Source: UBA7446 sp024639165 (GTDB taxonomy: Bacteria > Bacteroidota > Bacteroidia > Flavobacteriales > Flavobacteriaceae). From it: 64,000 nucleotides of DNA. A program made the translations under genes and the position numbers. Every line of letters begins with the position of its first letter. Position 1 is the stretch's first letter. The notes beneath the pieces are model-generated. The model did not search any database. It was not told the origin of the DNA and saw only the letters and a program-made list of their open reading frames with translations. The stretch is taken from assembly GCA_024639165.1 (NCBI GenBank), contig JAHEIX010000020.1:50109-114108 (forward strand), in the 5' to 3' direction. Shown piece after piece: positions 8,454 through 17,516 of the stretch.

Positions 8454-9698
8454 CTATTTGTCTAAATCAAATTGTTTAATCTTTCGGTAGAGTGTTCGCT
8501 CCGAAATACCCAATTCTGCTGCAGCAGCCTTTCTTCTGCCCTTGTTGCGTTCCAATGCTTTGACGATAAGCTCTAGTTCTTTATCCTGTAAAGATAGCGT
8601 TTCTGCTTCTTCAATTTCTTCAGCATACTCATATCGGTCGTTAAAGGCTTGTTGAACCGGTGTAGCTGTAGTAGGGGATTGCAATTGGTAGGGTTCTTCT
8701 TCCGTGGGTTTGTCTCCGTATATTTTTTCAATTAATCCCTCATGTTGTGCTTTCGCTTGATCCATGCTAGAGGTGTTCATGAGCTCGTGGGTCAGTTTTT
8801 TTAGATCGTTGAGGTCGGCTTTCATATCAAAAAGCACTTTGTATAGAATTTCACGTTCTGAAGAAAAATCACCACCCGCTTCTTTTTGATTAATAACTGC
8901 GGGCAAGTTCGCTTTTGTCGCAGGAAGGTATTGCTTTAAAATATGTACATCAATATTTCTTTCTTGTTCCAAAACGGATAGCTGCTCAGCAATGTTACGC
9001 AGTTGGCGTATATTTCCTGCCCATGGTTGTTGCTCGAGTAAAGCCTGTGCCTTGTCATCTAAGCGTACGGTTGGCATGCGGTATTTTTGTGCAAAATCGG
9101 CAGCAAACTTGCGGAACAAAAGGTGAATATCACCCTTTCTGTCTCTAAGGGGCGGCAGGTTGATTTCAACCGTACTTAGCCTGTAGTATAAATCTTCTCT
9201 AAATTTTCCTTTGTGAATGGCTTCAAGCATGTGCACATTGGTTGCTGCTACCACACGTACATCTGTTTTTTGCACTTTAGAAGACCCCACTTTTAAAAAT
9301 TCGCCGTTTTCTAAGACTCGAAGTAGTCTTACTTGAGTCGACAGTGGTAATTCACCAACTTCGTCTAAAAATATGGTACCTCCATCAGCTACTTCAAAGT
9401 AACCACTACGTGTTTGTGTAGCTCCTGTAAAGGCGCCTTTTTCATGCCCAAATAACTCCGAATCAATGGTTCCTTCTGGAATAGCGCCGCAGTTTACAGC
9501 TATAAACTTACCGTGTTTGCGGTTGGACAGTTGATGAATGATGCGTGGAAAAATTTCTTTCCCCACCCCAGATTCTCCTGTCACCAATACCGAGATTTCA
9601 GTGGGGGCAACACGGAGTGCTTTGCCAATGGCAAAATTGAGTTGAGGATCATTGCCAATGATGCCAAAACGTTGTTTTATATTTTGAACATTATCCAT
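8454..9698 (-). CDS. Sigma-54-dependent transcriptional activator without receiver domain
   Basis: A 414-residue AAA+ enhancer-binding protein: Walker A GESGVGKE, the sigma-54 contact loop GAFTGA, Walker B GGTIFLDEVGELP, arginine-finger region RLSTVEINLPPLRDR, and a C-terminal Fis-type helix-turn-helix (KAAAAELGISERTLYRKIKQF). There is no N-terminal receiver, PAS or GAF domain; only about 20 residues precede the AAA+ core. An acidic linker of about 130 residues joins the AAA+ and DNA-binding parts. I place the start at the ATG at 9698 (MDNVQNIKQRFG), as homologues begin there, rather than the ATG at 9722; either overlaps miaB. It lies between miaB and lptE, a placement I recall from other Bacteroidota. 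Target genes are unknown. Confidence 0.9.
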   Translation of the reverse strand: MDNVQNIKQRFGIIGNDPQLNFAIGKALRVAPTEISVLVTGESGVGKEIFPRIIHQLSNRKHGKFIAVNCGAIPEGTIDSELFGHEKGAFTGATQTRSGYFEVADGGTIFLDEVGELPLSTQVRLLRVLENGEFLKVGSSKVQKTDVRVVAATNVHMLEAIHKGKFREDLYYRLSTVEINLPPLRDRKGDIHLLFRKFAADFAQKYRMPTVRLDDKAQALLEQQPWAGNIRQLRNIAEQLSVLEQERNIDVHILKQYLPATKANLPAVINQKEAGGDFSSEREILYKVLFDMKADLNDLKKLTHELMNTSSMDQAKAQHEGLIEKIYGDKPTEEEPYQLQSPTTATPVQQAFNDRYEYAEEIEEAETLSLQDKELELIVKALERNKGRRKAAAAELGISERTLYRKIKQFDLDK

Positions 9699-11175
9699 GA
9701 TGATGTTTTTGAGTTGGGCCATAACCTACAGCAGTACCAATAAGCGTTGCTGAGGTACAAGTGTCAATTTTGACCGATACAAAATCGCCTATTTTGTAGT
9801 GGTCCTTTGGAAAAACGACCACGGTGTTTTGTGGTGCTCTTCCGCTCCATTGCTGTTCAGATCGTTTAGATGTTTTTTCGATAAGGACTTCTACCGTTTT
9901 TCCTAATTGTTGATCATTTCGGATGCGACCATGTTTTTGTTGCATATCCACAATTTCCTGAAGTCTTCTTTTTTTGACGTCCTCTGGAATATTATCTTCT
10001 AATTTTTTTGCAGCTGGGGTGCCTGGTCGTTCGGAGTACATGAACATAAATCCAAAATCGTAGGTTACATATTCCATGAGACTCAGGGTGTCTTTGTGGT
10101 CTTGCTCTGTTTCATTGGGAAAGCCTGCAATCATATCCTGGGAAATGCCACAATCGGGCAAAAGCTGCTTAATATCGTCGATTAATTGCATGTATTCCTC
10201 ACGTGTGTGTTGCCGGTTCATGGCTTTAAGGACATCATTGCTTCCAGATTGAACAGGAAGGTGTATGTAGTTGCATATGTTGGGGTGCTTCGCCATGATA
10301 TGAAGCACGTCTCGTGTCATGTCTTGTGGATTGGACGTAGAAAAGCGTATACGAATTCCAGGGTGTGCTTGTGCCACCAAGTCCAATAAGTGATGAAAGT
10401 GAACGGCGGTCTTTTGTTGTAGTGCACTAGCTTTTTTAAAGTCTTTTTTAGGACCACCACCATACCAAAGGTAGCTATCGACATTTTGCCCCAAAAGCGT
10501 AACTTCTTTAAAGCCATTTTCGGCAAGATTACTTACTTCGGCTAAAATACTTTTTGGGTCTCTGCTTCGTTCACGCCCACGGGTGAAAGGCACCACGCAG
10601 AACGTGCACATATTATCACAGCCACGTGTTATGGAAACAAAAGCGGTTACCCCATTGGATTGCAAACGTACCGGTTGCACATCGCCGTATGTTTCTTCTT
10701 TTGAAAGAATAACATTAACAGCATCCCTGCCTGATTCAACTTCTGCAACAAGATTAGGAAGGTCTTTGTAGGCATCGGGTCCTACTACTAAATCCACAAT
10801 TTTTTCCTCTTCTAAAAAAGCACTTTTTAGTCGTTCGGCCATACAACCCAATACGCCTACTTTTAGTTTAGGGTTGGATTTTTTTGCTTTTTGAAAAGTG
10901 GTAAGCCGTTTGCGAACGGTCTGTTCTGCTTTGTCTCTTATGGAACAAGTGTTGACCAGAATTAGGTCGGCTTCGTTAAGCTCGTTCGTTGTTTGATAGC
11001 CTGCTTCTCCCAAAATGGAAGCTACAATTTCACTATCTGAAAAATTCATTTGACAGCCGTAAGATTCAATGAACATCTTTTTCGTGGCCTTGTTGTTGGG
11101 TTCGTTAGCAACGGACAGTACCTCGCCATTGTAGGCATTTGGATTTTTGGTATCGACAACAGGCGTGTTGGGCAT
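9691..11175 (-). CDS. miaB: tRNA-2-methylthio-N6-dimethylallyladenosine synthase
   Basis: A 494-residue radical-SAM methylthiotransferase that modifies A37 of tRNAs reading UNN codons. An N-terminal UPF0004 domain (IESYGCQMNFSDSE, VNTCSIRDKAEQ, LGCMAERLK) carries three cluster cysteines. The radical-SAM core has CDNMCTFC (CxxxCxxC), and a C-terminal TRAM domain ends the protein. The longest open frame would begin at a TTG at 11199, but that TTG is the end of a TACTTTTG promoter element. The ATG at 11175 is therefore the likely start. First gene of the operon through secG; its stop overlaps the sigma-54 activator start. Confidence 0.95.
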   Translation of the reverse strand: MPNTPVVDTKNPNAYNGEVLSVANEPNNKATKKMFIESYGCQMNFSDSEIVASILGEAGYQTTNELNEADLILVNTCSIRDKAEQTVRKRLTTFQKAKKSNPKLKVGVLGCMAERLKSAFLEEEKIVDLVVGPDAYKDLPNLVAEVESGRDAVNVILSKEETYGDVQPVRLQSNGVTAFVSITRGCDNMCTFCVVPFTRGRERSRDPKSILAEVSNLAENGFKEVTLLGQNVDSYLWYGGGPKKDFKKASALQQKTAVHFHHLLDLVAQAHPGIRIRFSTSNPQDMTRDVLHIMAKHPNICNYIHLPVQSGSNDVLKAMNRQHTREEYMQLIDDIKQLLPDCGISQDMIAGFPNETEQDHKDTLSLMEYVTYDFGFMFMYSERPGTPAAKKLEDNIPEDVKKRRLQEIVDMQQKHGRIRNDQQLGKTVEVLIEKTSKRSEQQWSGRAPQNTVVVFPKDHYKIGDFVSVKIDTCTSATLIGTAVGYGPTQKHHHG

Positions 11176-11196
11176 GCATTTATTTTTTTGAGCATA

Positions 11197-11204
11197 CAAA
11201 AGTA
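11197..11204 (-). promoter_or_regulatory. Probable -10 element of the miaB operon
   Basis: TACTTTTG on the minus strand, 21 bp before the chosen ATG (11175). It is an exact TAnnTTTG match. Its last three bases are the apparent upstream TTG start of miaB, which argues against that start. Confidence 0.6.
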
Positions 11205-11255
11205 CAAAATATCATCGAAATTGACATTTTGTCAGGTTGTTGAGTTTTAATGCTT

Positions 11256-11672
11256 TTAGTGGGGCAGTCTCGGTTTTAGCAATCCGTAGCAATATGTGCC
11301 AAGAAGTGCAAAAACAAAAACCACAAGTAGTGGCAGATAGCCTGCGCCAATCAGCACATATATAGGGCCTGGACAAGCGCCTGTAAGTGCCCAGCCTAAG
11401 CCAAATATACTTCCGCCATAAAGAGATCCCTTAATGTGTTTGGGCTTAGGTGCGATCTGAATTTCTGTTCCAAAAAAGGAGCGCATGTTATTCCGCTTTA
11501 TCAGTTGTGTGATAATAACTCCCAGCGCTACAGCAGCCCCTATGATTCCATACATATGGAAAGATTTAAATTGAAACATTTCATAGATCCGGAACCAGGA
11601 GGCGGCTTCAGATTTAATCATAATGATGCCAAATAAAATGCCGATGGAAAAGTACAATATTGTTCGTTTCAT
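11256..11672 (-). CDS. YeeE/YedE-family membrane protein, C-terminal half (DUF6691-like)
   Basis: A 138-residue protein with about four membrane helices and the family motif GWALTGACPGPIYVLIG, whose cysteine aligns with one functional Cys of YeeE/YedE (TsuA-like) sulfur-compound transporters. Its ATG overlaps the stop of the preceding gene (ATGA), so the pair is translationally coupled and probably forms one transporter from two half-proteins. Uptake of thiosulfate or a related sulfur compound is inferred from the family. An upstream in-frame start would lie inside the partner gene and is rejected. Confidence 0.85.
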   Translation of the reverse strand: MKRTILYFSIGILFGIIMIKSEAASWFRIYEMFQFKSFHMYGIIGAAVALGVIITQLIKRNNMRSFFGTEIQIAPKPKHIKGSLYGGSIFGLGWALTGACPGPIYVLIGAGYLPLLVVFVFALLGTYCYGLLKPRLPH

Positions 11673-12226
11673 AATATATAAGGCAGTATTAGGTGGTTCA
11701 TAAGTAGTCCGCCAACAAAGAATCCAATAACAGCAACAAACGATGGCCACTGTAAGTCACTAAGGCCTGAAATCGCATGACCAGAAGTACAGCCACCTGC
11801 ATACCGTGTTCCAAAACCAATTAAAAAACCCCCCAGAGCCAGAAGCACAAGGGTTTTAGGCTGCGTTAGCGCTTCTATGCCAAACAGTTCTGGTGGCATA
11901 AATTCAACTCCAGCGCCTGAAATCCCCATTTGATTAAGTTCGGTGACTACATCAGGGTGGATCATGCCTACACTGCCATTAGTCATGTATGTGGCTGCTA
12001 TAAACCCTCCTACAGCTGCTCCTAAAGCAACCAGTAACCCCCATCGGTTTGCTTTCCAGTCTCCAGCAAAAAAGGGAATTTTTTTACCGGCACCCGCCAT
12101 GGAACACATGGTTTTTAGGTTTGTAGACATTCCAAAGCGCTTTTCGCTAAAGAGCAGTAAAAAAAGTACAACCGCAATAGCAGGTCCACCAACATACCAA
12201 GGCCAAGGAGCCAAAATTAAATCCAT
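11669..12226 (-). CDS. YeeE/YedE-family sulfur transporter, N-terminal half
   Basis: A 185-residue membrane protein with about five helices. The signature RYAGGCTSGHAISGLS holds the conserved cysteine, and the C-terminus reads GFFVGGLLMNHLI. Together with the following 138-residue gene it makes up a complete YeeE/YedE transporter. The ATG at 12226 (MDLILAPWPW) is taken as start; a TTG 18 nt upstream is the end of a TATATTTG promoter element and so is unlikely to be translated. No sulfurtransferase or rhodanese gene lies beside it. Confidence 0.87.
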   Translation of the reverse strand: MDLILAPWPWYVGGPAIAVVLFLLLFSEKRFGMSTNLKTMCSMAGAGKKIPFFAGDWKANRWGLLVALGAAVGGFIAATYMTNGSVGMIHPDVVTELNQMGISGAGVEFMPPELFGIEALTQPKTLVLLALGGFLIGFGTRYAGGCTSGHAISGLSDLQWPSFVAVIGFFVGGLLMNHLILPYIL

Positions 12227-12241
12227 AGTCAAATATTTTTT

Positions 12242-12249
12242 CAAATATA
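12242..12249 (-). promoter_or_regulatory. Probable -10 element of the YeeE/YedE pair
   Basis: TATATTTG on the minus strand, 15 bp before the ATG at 12226; exact TAnnTTTG match. It implies a very short leader. Confidence 0.55.
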
Positions 12250-12360
12250 ATGTGAATAATGTAGCACGAACAAAAATATTTTGTTGGGCAACAACGAAGA
12301 AATTTCAGCTTTTTTTTATCGCTTAGGCACGTCACTATTTTCACAAAACATAAATTCGCC

Positions 12361-12368
12361 TACTTTTG
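12361..12368 (+). promoter_or_regulatory. Probable -10 element of topA
   Basis: TACTTTTG, 18 bp before the topA ATG; exact TAnnTTTG match. It could also serve the downstream arginase-like gene. Confidence 0.55.
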
Positions 12369-12386
12369 TTCTCTTAAAAGTTACAC

Positions 12387-14861
12387 ATGTCCAAGAATCT
12401 AGTCATCGTTGAATCACCCGCAAAAGCCAAAACAATAGAAAAGTTTTTGGGGGATAAATTCAAAGTGGTGTCTAGCTATGGTCACATATCCGACCTTCCT
12501 GCCAAAGAGCTGGGGGTAGATGTCACAGGCGACTTTAGCCCAAACTATATTGTAAACGACGACAAGAAAAAAGTCGTGCGAGAACTACGCTCACTAGCCA
12601 AAAAAGCGGAAACCATTTGGCTTGCCAGTGATGAAGACCGAGAAGGAGAAGCCATTGCTTGGCACTTGGCACAACAACTTGATTTAAATCAACAGAACAC
12701 CAAACGCATTGTATTTCACGAAATCACAAAAGACGCCATTCAGAATGCGGTCCAACACCCAAGGTCTATAAATCAACATTTGGTAGATGCCCAACAAGCA
12801 CGTCGTGTTTTAGATCGCTTGGTGGGTTACGAACTTTCGCCCATACTTTGGCGCAAGGTAAAGGGAGGTCTTTCTGCGGGTCGTGTACAATCAGTCTCCG
12901 TTCGCATCATTGTGGAACGCGAACGTGAAATTGAAGCGTTCACGCCTAAAGCATCTTATAAAATTCAAGCTGTTTTCTTGACAGATTCAGGGAAAGTCAT
13001 AAAAGCATCATCTACTGCTACTTACGAAACTGCGGAGGAAGCAAATGCCTTTTTATCCCAAAACATAGGCGCTGCTTTTACAGTTTCAAATTTGGAAAAA
13101 AAGCCCGCCCGCAAATCGCCAACGGCCCCTTTTACCACTTCGACCTTACAACAAGAAGCTTCTCGTAAACTTGGTTTTTCAGTAAGCAGAACCATGTCGA
13201 ATGCACAGCGTTTGTATGAAGCAGGGCATATTACTTATATGCGAACGGACAGTGTTAACCTTTCTAAGCAGGCTTTAAACGAAGCACGTGAGGTCATCAC
13301 CAATTCCTATGGTCCCGATTTTGCACAAACACGTGTGTTTAAAACGAAAAATAAAGGTGCCCAAGAAGCCCACGAAGCCATACGTCCAACCAAACTGGCG
13401 AAGATGCGTGTTGATGCTGCACCGGATGAGCAGCGCCTGTATGAGTTGATATGGAAAAGAACCATAGCCTCTCAAATGAGCGATGCCAAATTGGAGCGTA
13501 CGGTTATTCAGATTAATGCTGATAAGCATGATAAGAAATTTACTGCTCGTGGTGAGGTGGTTACTTTCGAAGGCTTTCTAAAAGTATATTTTGAAGGAAA
13601 AGACGAAGAGGAGGATGCACAAGAAGGCTTATTGCCCAAAGTTATTCAAAATGAGCAGTTAGCCGCTAAAACCATTACGGCCACAGAAAGATTTACCAGA
13701 CCCCCTGCTCGCTACACTGAAGCCTCTCTTGTAAAGCGCCTTGAAGAATTGGGTATTGGACGTCCATCGACTTACGCTCCTACAATTACTACAATTATCA
13801 ATCGCAAATACATTGAAAAGGGAATTGTTGAGGGGGATGAAAGAAAATACACCCAAATGGTTTTAATGCAAAATGACATTAAAAAAGAAATACTCACCGA
13901 ACGTGTTGGCTCTGAAAAAGGCAAGTTGGTTCCTACTGATGTAGGCATGCTGGTCAACGACTTTTTAGTAAAGAACTTTCCACGTGTTGTAGACTATAAT
14001 TTTACAGCTAAAGTGGAGCAAAGCTTTGATGCGATTGCACTTGGCAATGAAGATTGGAAAAGCATGATGAAGGCATTTTACAAGGATTTCCATCCTGTTG
14101 TTGAAGATGTCAAAGAAAACGCCCAGCGTGAAATTGGCGAGCGTATTTTAGGCGTCGATCCTAAAACCGGACGTCAACTTAGTGTTCGATTAGGTAAGTT
14201 TGGTGCCATGGCTCAAATCGGAACTGCTGAAGAGGAAGATAAACCCTTGTTTGCCAGTTTGCATCCCGACCAACAACTGACAAAAATTACTTTTGAGGAA
14301 GCATTGGACTTGTTTAAACTCCCCTTGCATTTGGGCGAATTTGACGCTGAAGCGGTTGAAGTTAACAATGGACGTTATGGGCCTTATGTACGTCACGGAA
14401 AAACATTTATCTCGTTGCCAAAAGGGAAAAACCCCTTGTCAACTTCTTTAGAAGAAGCCATAGAATATATCAAGGAGAAGCGCATCGCTGATGCGCCCAT
14501 TGCTACTTACGAAGAACTCCCAGTTACCAAAGGGGTTGGACGCTTTGGTCCTTTTATCAAATGGAATGGCTGGTTTGTCAATGTTTCAAAGAAATACGAT
14601 TACGATAATTTGACAGATGCAGATATTGCCCAATTAATTGAAGATAAAAAGAAAAAAGAAGCAGAACGCGTTGTCCATAATTGGGAAGATGAAGGCGTAA
14701 GAGTTGAAAAAGCACGTTGGGGCAGGCATAATATTATCAAGGGCAAGCAAAAAGTCGAACTTCAAAAAACGATTGATGTATCAGAAATGACGCTTACACA
14801 AGCGATGTCTTATCTTGAGAAGCAAAAGCCCAAGAAGAAAAAGCGTGCCAAAAAGAAATAA
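12387..14861 (+). CDS. topA: DNA topoisomerase I (type IA)
   Basis: An 824-residue type IA topoisomerase that relaxes negative supercoils. The Toprim domain is at residues 1-120 (VESPAKAKTIEKFLG, SDEDREGEAIAWH). The active-site segment HITYMRTDS carries the catalytic tyrosine near residue 290. C-terminal repeats (DPKTGRQLSVRLGKFGAM, NNGRYGPYVRHG, GVGRFGPFIKWNG) replace the Cys4 zinc fingers of the E. coli enzyme, as in other Bacteroidota. A lysine-rich tail (KPKKKKRAKKK) follows. The next gene starts 2 nt downstream, so the two are co-transcribed. Confidence 0.97.
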   Translation: MSKNLVIVESPAKAKTIEKFLGDKFKVVSSYGHISDLPAKELGVDVTGDFSPNYIVNDDKKKVVRELRSLAKKAETIWLASDEDREGEAIAWHLAQQLDLNQQNTKRIVFHEITKDAIQNAVQHPRSINQHLVDAQQARRVLDRLVGYELSPILWRKVKGGLSAGRVQSVSVRIIVEREREIEAFTPKASYKIQAVFLTDSGKVIKASSTATYETAEEANAFLSQNIGAAFTVSNLEKKPARKSPTAPFTTSTLQQEASRKLGFSVSRTMSNAQRLYEAGHITYMRTDSVNLSKQALNEAREVITNSYGPDFAQTRVFKTKNKGAQEAHEAIRPTKLAKMRVDAAPDEQRLYELIWKRTIASQMSDAKLERTVIQINADKHDKKFTARGEVVTFEGFLKVYFEGKDEEEDAQEGLLPKVIQNEQLAAKTITATERFTRPPARYTEASLVKRLEELGIGRPSTYAPTITTIINRKYIEKGIVEGDERKYTQMVLMQNDIKKEILTERVGSEKGKLVPTDVGMLVNDFLVKNFPRVVDYNFTAKVEQSFDAIALGNEDWKSMMKAFYKDFHPVVEDVKENAQREIGERILGVDPKTGRQLSVRLGKFGAMAQIGTAEEEDKPLFASLHPDQQLTKITFEEALDLFKLPLHLGEFDAEAVEVNNGRYGPYVRHGKTFISLPKGKNPLSTSLEEAIEYIKEKRIADAPIATYEELPVTKGVGRFGPFIKWNGWFVNVSKKYDYDNLTDADIAQLIEDKKKKEAERVVHNWEDEGVRVEKARWGRHNIIKGKQKVELQKTIDVSEMTLTQAMSYLEKQKPKKKKRAKKK

Positions 14862-14863
14862 AG

Positions 14864-16000
14864 GTGGATTTTGACTTTTTAAATCCGATTGACGATCGAC
14901 TGTTGGCACACAACCTAATGCTGCCAGATCAAGTTATAGGGCGCAACCTTCGTATTCATACCCAAAAAGACGGCATTCCTGAATTGACAGATGTGAGTGT
15001 TGCCATGGTGTCTTTAGAGCCGCGATTGGTTAAGGGAGAACCGCTGCATTTGCGTTTTCGACAGCAATTTTATCAACTTTTTAATGGAAATTGGGATTTT
15101 ATATGCGCTGATCTTGGTGTGTTGCACAGCGGAGACCATCCCAAAGACACCTTATTTGCATTAAAATCATTGGTAAAAGAATTGCATCAGCGTAACATAC
15201 TTACTGTTGTTGTTGGCGGTGAGCAGGAAAATACCCTTGGTATGTTTAGGGGATTGAGCGGCATGAATACGTATGTCAATTTAACTTCTATTGATGCGCG
15301 TTTTGATTTTGGAGAGCCTGGCGTTTTGGTTTCAGATGATAGCTATATGTCAAAAATAATAACCGAGAAACCAAACAACTTAAAGCAGTTTACCAATATT
15401 GGCTACCAATCATACTACATTTCACAGGAAGAGTTAGATCTGATGCAAAAACTCTTTTTTGATGCCTATCGTTTAGGGGATATATCGGCTGATATACACG
15501 AGTCTGAACCAATTTTAAGAGATACAGACATACTTTCTGTTGATTTGAATGCTGTCAAAGCAAGTGAATTGGATAATCCCAAGGGCTTGCCCAACGGCTT
15601 CGATGGCGCACAAATTTGCAAGCTTATGCGTTATGCAGGCTTGAGTGATAGGCTTAGTGTATTAGGTGTATTTAATATATCAGACAGCCAAAGAACGGAT
15701 CAGTTGCTTGCACAAATGATATGGTATGTGCTCGAAGGATATTGTCACCGTGTGAACGAATATCCATTTTCAACACACGAAGTTTGCACAAAATTCGTTG
15801 TTCCACTAGACCAAACGGAGCTCATTTTTTATAGGAGCGAGAAAAGTCAGCGCTGGTGGATTGAAGTTCCAAAAGAAGGCAAACATAATAATAATGACCT
15901 AGTTACGTTATTACCATGTGCTGAAAAAGACTACCGATTGGCGCAAAAAGGAGAAGTTCCTAGCCGTTGGTGGAAATCAGTTAAGCGAAGTATGCATTAA
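14864..16000 (+). CDS. Arginase/formimidoylglutamase-fold protein with degraded metal site
   Basis: A 378-residue member of the arginase/agmatinase/formimidoylglutamase superfamily, usually annotated formimidoylglutamase. The fold motifs align but metal ligands are replaced. GGEQ (118-121) stands where GGDH/GGGH is expected, SIDARFD (142-148) where DAHxD is expected, and SVDLNAV (225-231) where SxDxD is expected. Both histidines and one aspartate of the di-manganese site are lost, so hydrolase activity is doubtful. It starts with GTG, 2 nt after topA, and ends 58 bp before gldK. No hut genes are near. I recall similar motif loss in flavobacterial homologues at this locus, so it may be a conserved non-enzymatic protein. 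Its role, including any link to gliding, is unknown. Confidence 0.8.
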   Translation: MDFDFLNPIDDRLLAHNLMLPDQVIGRNLRIHTQKDGIPELTDVSVAMVSLEPRLVKGEPLHLRFRQQFYQLFNGNWDFICADLGVLHSGDHPKDTLFALKSLVKELHQRNILTVVVGGEQENTLGMFRGLSGMNTYVNLTSIDARFDFGEPGVLVSDDSYMSKIITEKPNNLKQFTNIGYQSYYISQEELDLMQKLFFDAYRLGDISADIHESEPILRDTDILSVDLNAVKASELDNPKGLPNGFDGAQICKLMRYAGLSDRLSVLGVFNISDSQRTDQLLAQMIWYVLEGYCHRVNEYPFSTHEVCTKFVVPLDQTELIFYRSEKSQRWWIEVPKEGKHNNNDLVTLLPCAEKDYRLAQKGEVPSRWWKSVKRSMH

Positions 16001-16006
16001 ATTCCA

Positions 16007-16014
16007 TATTTTTG
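16007..16014 (+). promoter_or_regulatory. Candidate -10 element of gldKLMN
   Basis: TATTTTTG, 44 bp before the gldK ATG, in the only gap of the topA-gldN run. Exact TAnnTTTG match, no clear -33 TTG. Confidence 0.45.
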
Positions 16015-16058
16015 GTGCGTTAATTTATTTTTATAAAGTGAATAATATTTAAAATTTA

Positions 16059-17510
16059 ATGAGAAAGGTACCGCTATTTTTTCTTGCCGTATTGACCATG
16101 ATCGGTTGTGGTAAATCAAATCAAGGTGAGCTTATTGGTATAAAGCAAAAAAAGTTTTATCCTCAAAAGCCACACGGGATGGTTTTAGTTCCTGGCGGCT
16201 CATTTATCATGGGGTCTTCTGATGAAGATGTTTTAGCGGCTAACGATAATCCAACACAAACGGTTAGTTTGCGGTCTTTCTGGATGGATGAAACCGAAAT
16301 TACCAATGGAGAATATCGTCAATTTGTAGAATGGGTTAAAGATTCTATCCTTCGTACTGAACTTGCAAAAGCCGCCTTATTAAGTGGTGGATATTTCTCT
16401 GTTTCTGAGTTCCCTACTACTGATGATGAAATTGATGAGAACCCCCTTTTAGCATATTTACCAAAATATGACATGGATGCATTGGAGGATGCTGATGACG
16501 AGGATAAAAGTGGTTACCAACAATACTTAGAAGAAAATTTTTCAGATGCAGTTTCTAATTATTATGAAACAGAAGACGCACCTGATTCCCTGTTTCATTT
16601 TAGCCTCCCATTAAACAGAGATGTGGACATTATTAGAGATCGTGAGGAGTATCCAAATGCAGAATATGCTCGTGTCATAGAAGAGATTATCTATTTGCCA
16701 GAAAGCGAGTGGTTTGCTGGAGACCCTGTAATCAACACTAAATTATTAAAATATCGTTTTAGTAGCATAAATCTTGAGAAAGCAGTTCAGAACCCTGACA
16801 GTGCACGATCTGCTTTTGCACGATACGAAACACATGAAATCTATCCGGACACAACAGTTTGGATAAAAGATTTTAAATACAGTTACAATGAGCCGATGCA
16901 CAACGATTATTTTTGGCATAAGGCTTATGCCACCTATCCAGTTGTAGGAATTAATTGGAATCAGGCACGCGCATTTGCCCATTGGCGCACAAAAATCAGA
17001 AATGATTACTTAAAAAGCAGAAAAAAGCGAAAATCTACCATAGGCAGATTTAGGCTACCAACGGAAGCTGAATGGGAGTACGCTGCGCGTGGTGGTTTAG
17101 AATCGGGCACGTACCCCTGGGGAGGTCCATATCTAACTGATGACAGAGGATGCTTCATGGCTAATTTTAAACCAAAACGCGGCAACTATGTTGCGGACGA
17201 GGCGCTTTATACTGTAGAAGCTAACTCTTTTGAACCCAATGATTACGGGCTCTATAACATGGCTGGCAATGTGTCTGAGTGGACAAATTCAACTTATGCA
17301 AAAGCTACATATGATTTTACTACTTCGGTTAATCCAAATTATGAGAATTATGATGATAGACAAAAAGTTATTCGCGGAGGTTCATGGAAAGATGTAGCTT
17401 ATTATTTACGGGTAGCCGCTAGAGATTATGAATACTCAGACAGTGCTAGAAGTTATATTGGCTTTCGTTTGGCGAGAAACTATCTAGGAACAAATAACAT
17501 TCAACAATAA
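16059..17510 (+). CDS. gldK: Gliding motility / T9SS lipoprotein GldK
   Basis: A 483-residue outer-membrane-associated lipoprotein (lipobox MIGC, Cys17). The formylglycine-generating-enzyme-like (sulfatase-modifying factor) fold begins HGMVLVPGGSFIMGSS (about 39-54), with EITNGEYRQFV, RLPTEAEWEYAARGG and GNVSEWTNS, and ends GFRLARN. GldK (PorK) makes the large periplasmic ring of the type IX secretion system with GldN. The domain is used as a structural unit, not as an enzyme. First gene of gldKLMN; gldL follows after 6 nt. Confidence 0.96.
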   Translation: MRKVPLFFLAVLTMIGCGKSNQGELIGIKQKKFYPQKPHGMVLVPGGSFIMGSSDEDVLAANDNPTQTVSLRSFWMDETEITNGEYRQFVEWVKDSILRTELAKAALLSGGYFSVSEFPTTDDEIDENPLLAYLPKYDMDALEDADDEDKSGYQQYLEENFSDAVSNYYETEDAPDSLFHFSLPLNRDVDIIRDREEYPNAEYARVIEEIIYLPESEWFAGDPVINTKLLKYRFSSINLEKAVQNPDSARSAFARYETHEIYPDTTVWIKDFKYSYNEPMHNDYFWHKAYATYPVVGINWNQARAFAHWRTKIRNDYLKSRKKRKSTIGRFRLPTEAEWEYAARGGLESGTYPWGGPYLTDDRGCFMANFKPKRGNYVADEALYTVEANSFEPNDYGLYNMAGNVSEWTNSTYAKATYDFTTSVNPNYENYDDRQKVIRGGSWKDVAYYLRVAARDYEYSDSARSYIGFRLARNYLGTNNIQQ

Positions 17511-17516
17511 AATAAT

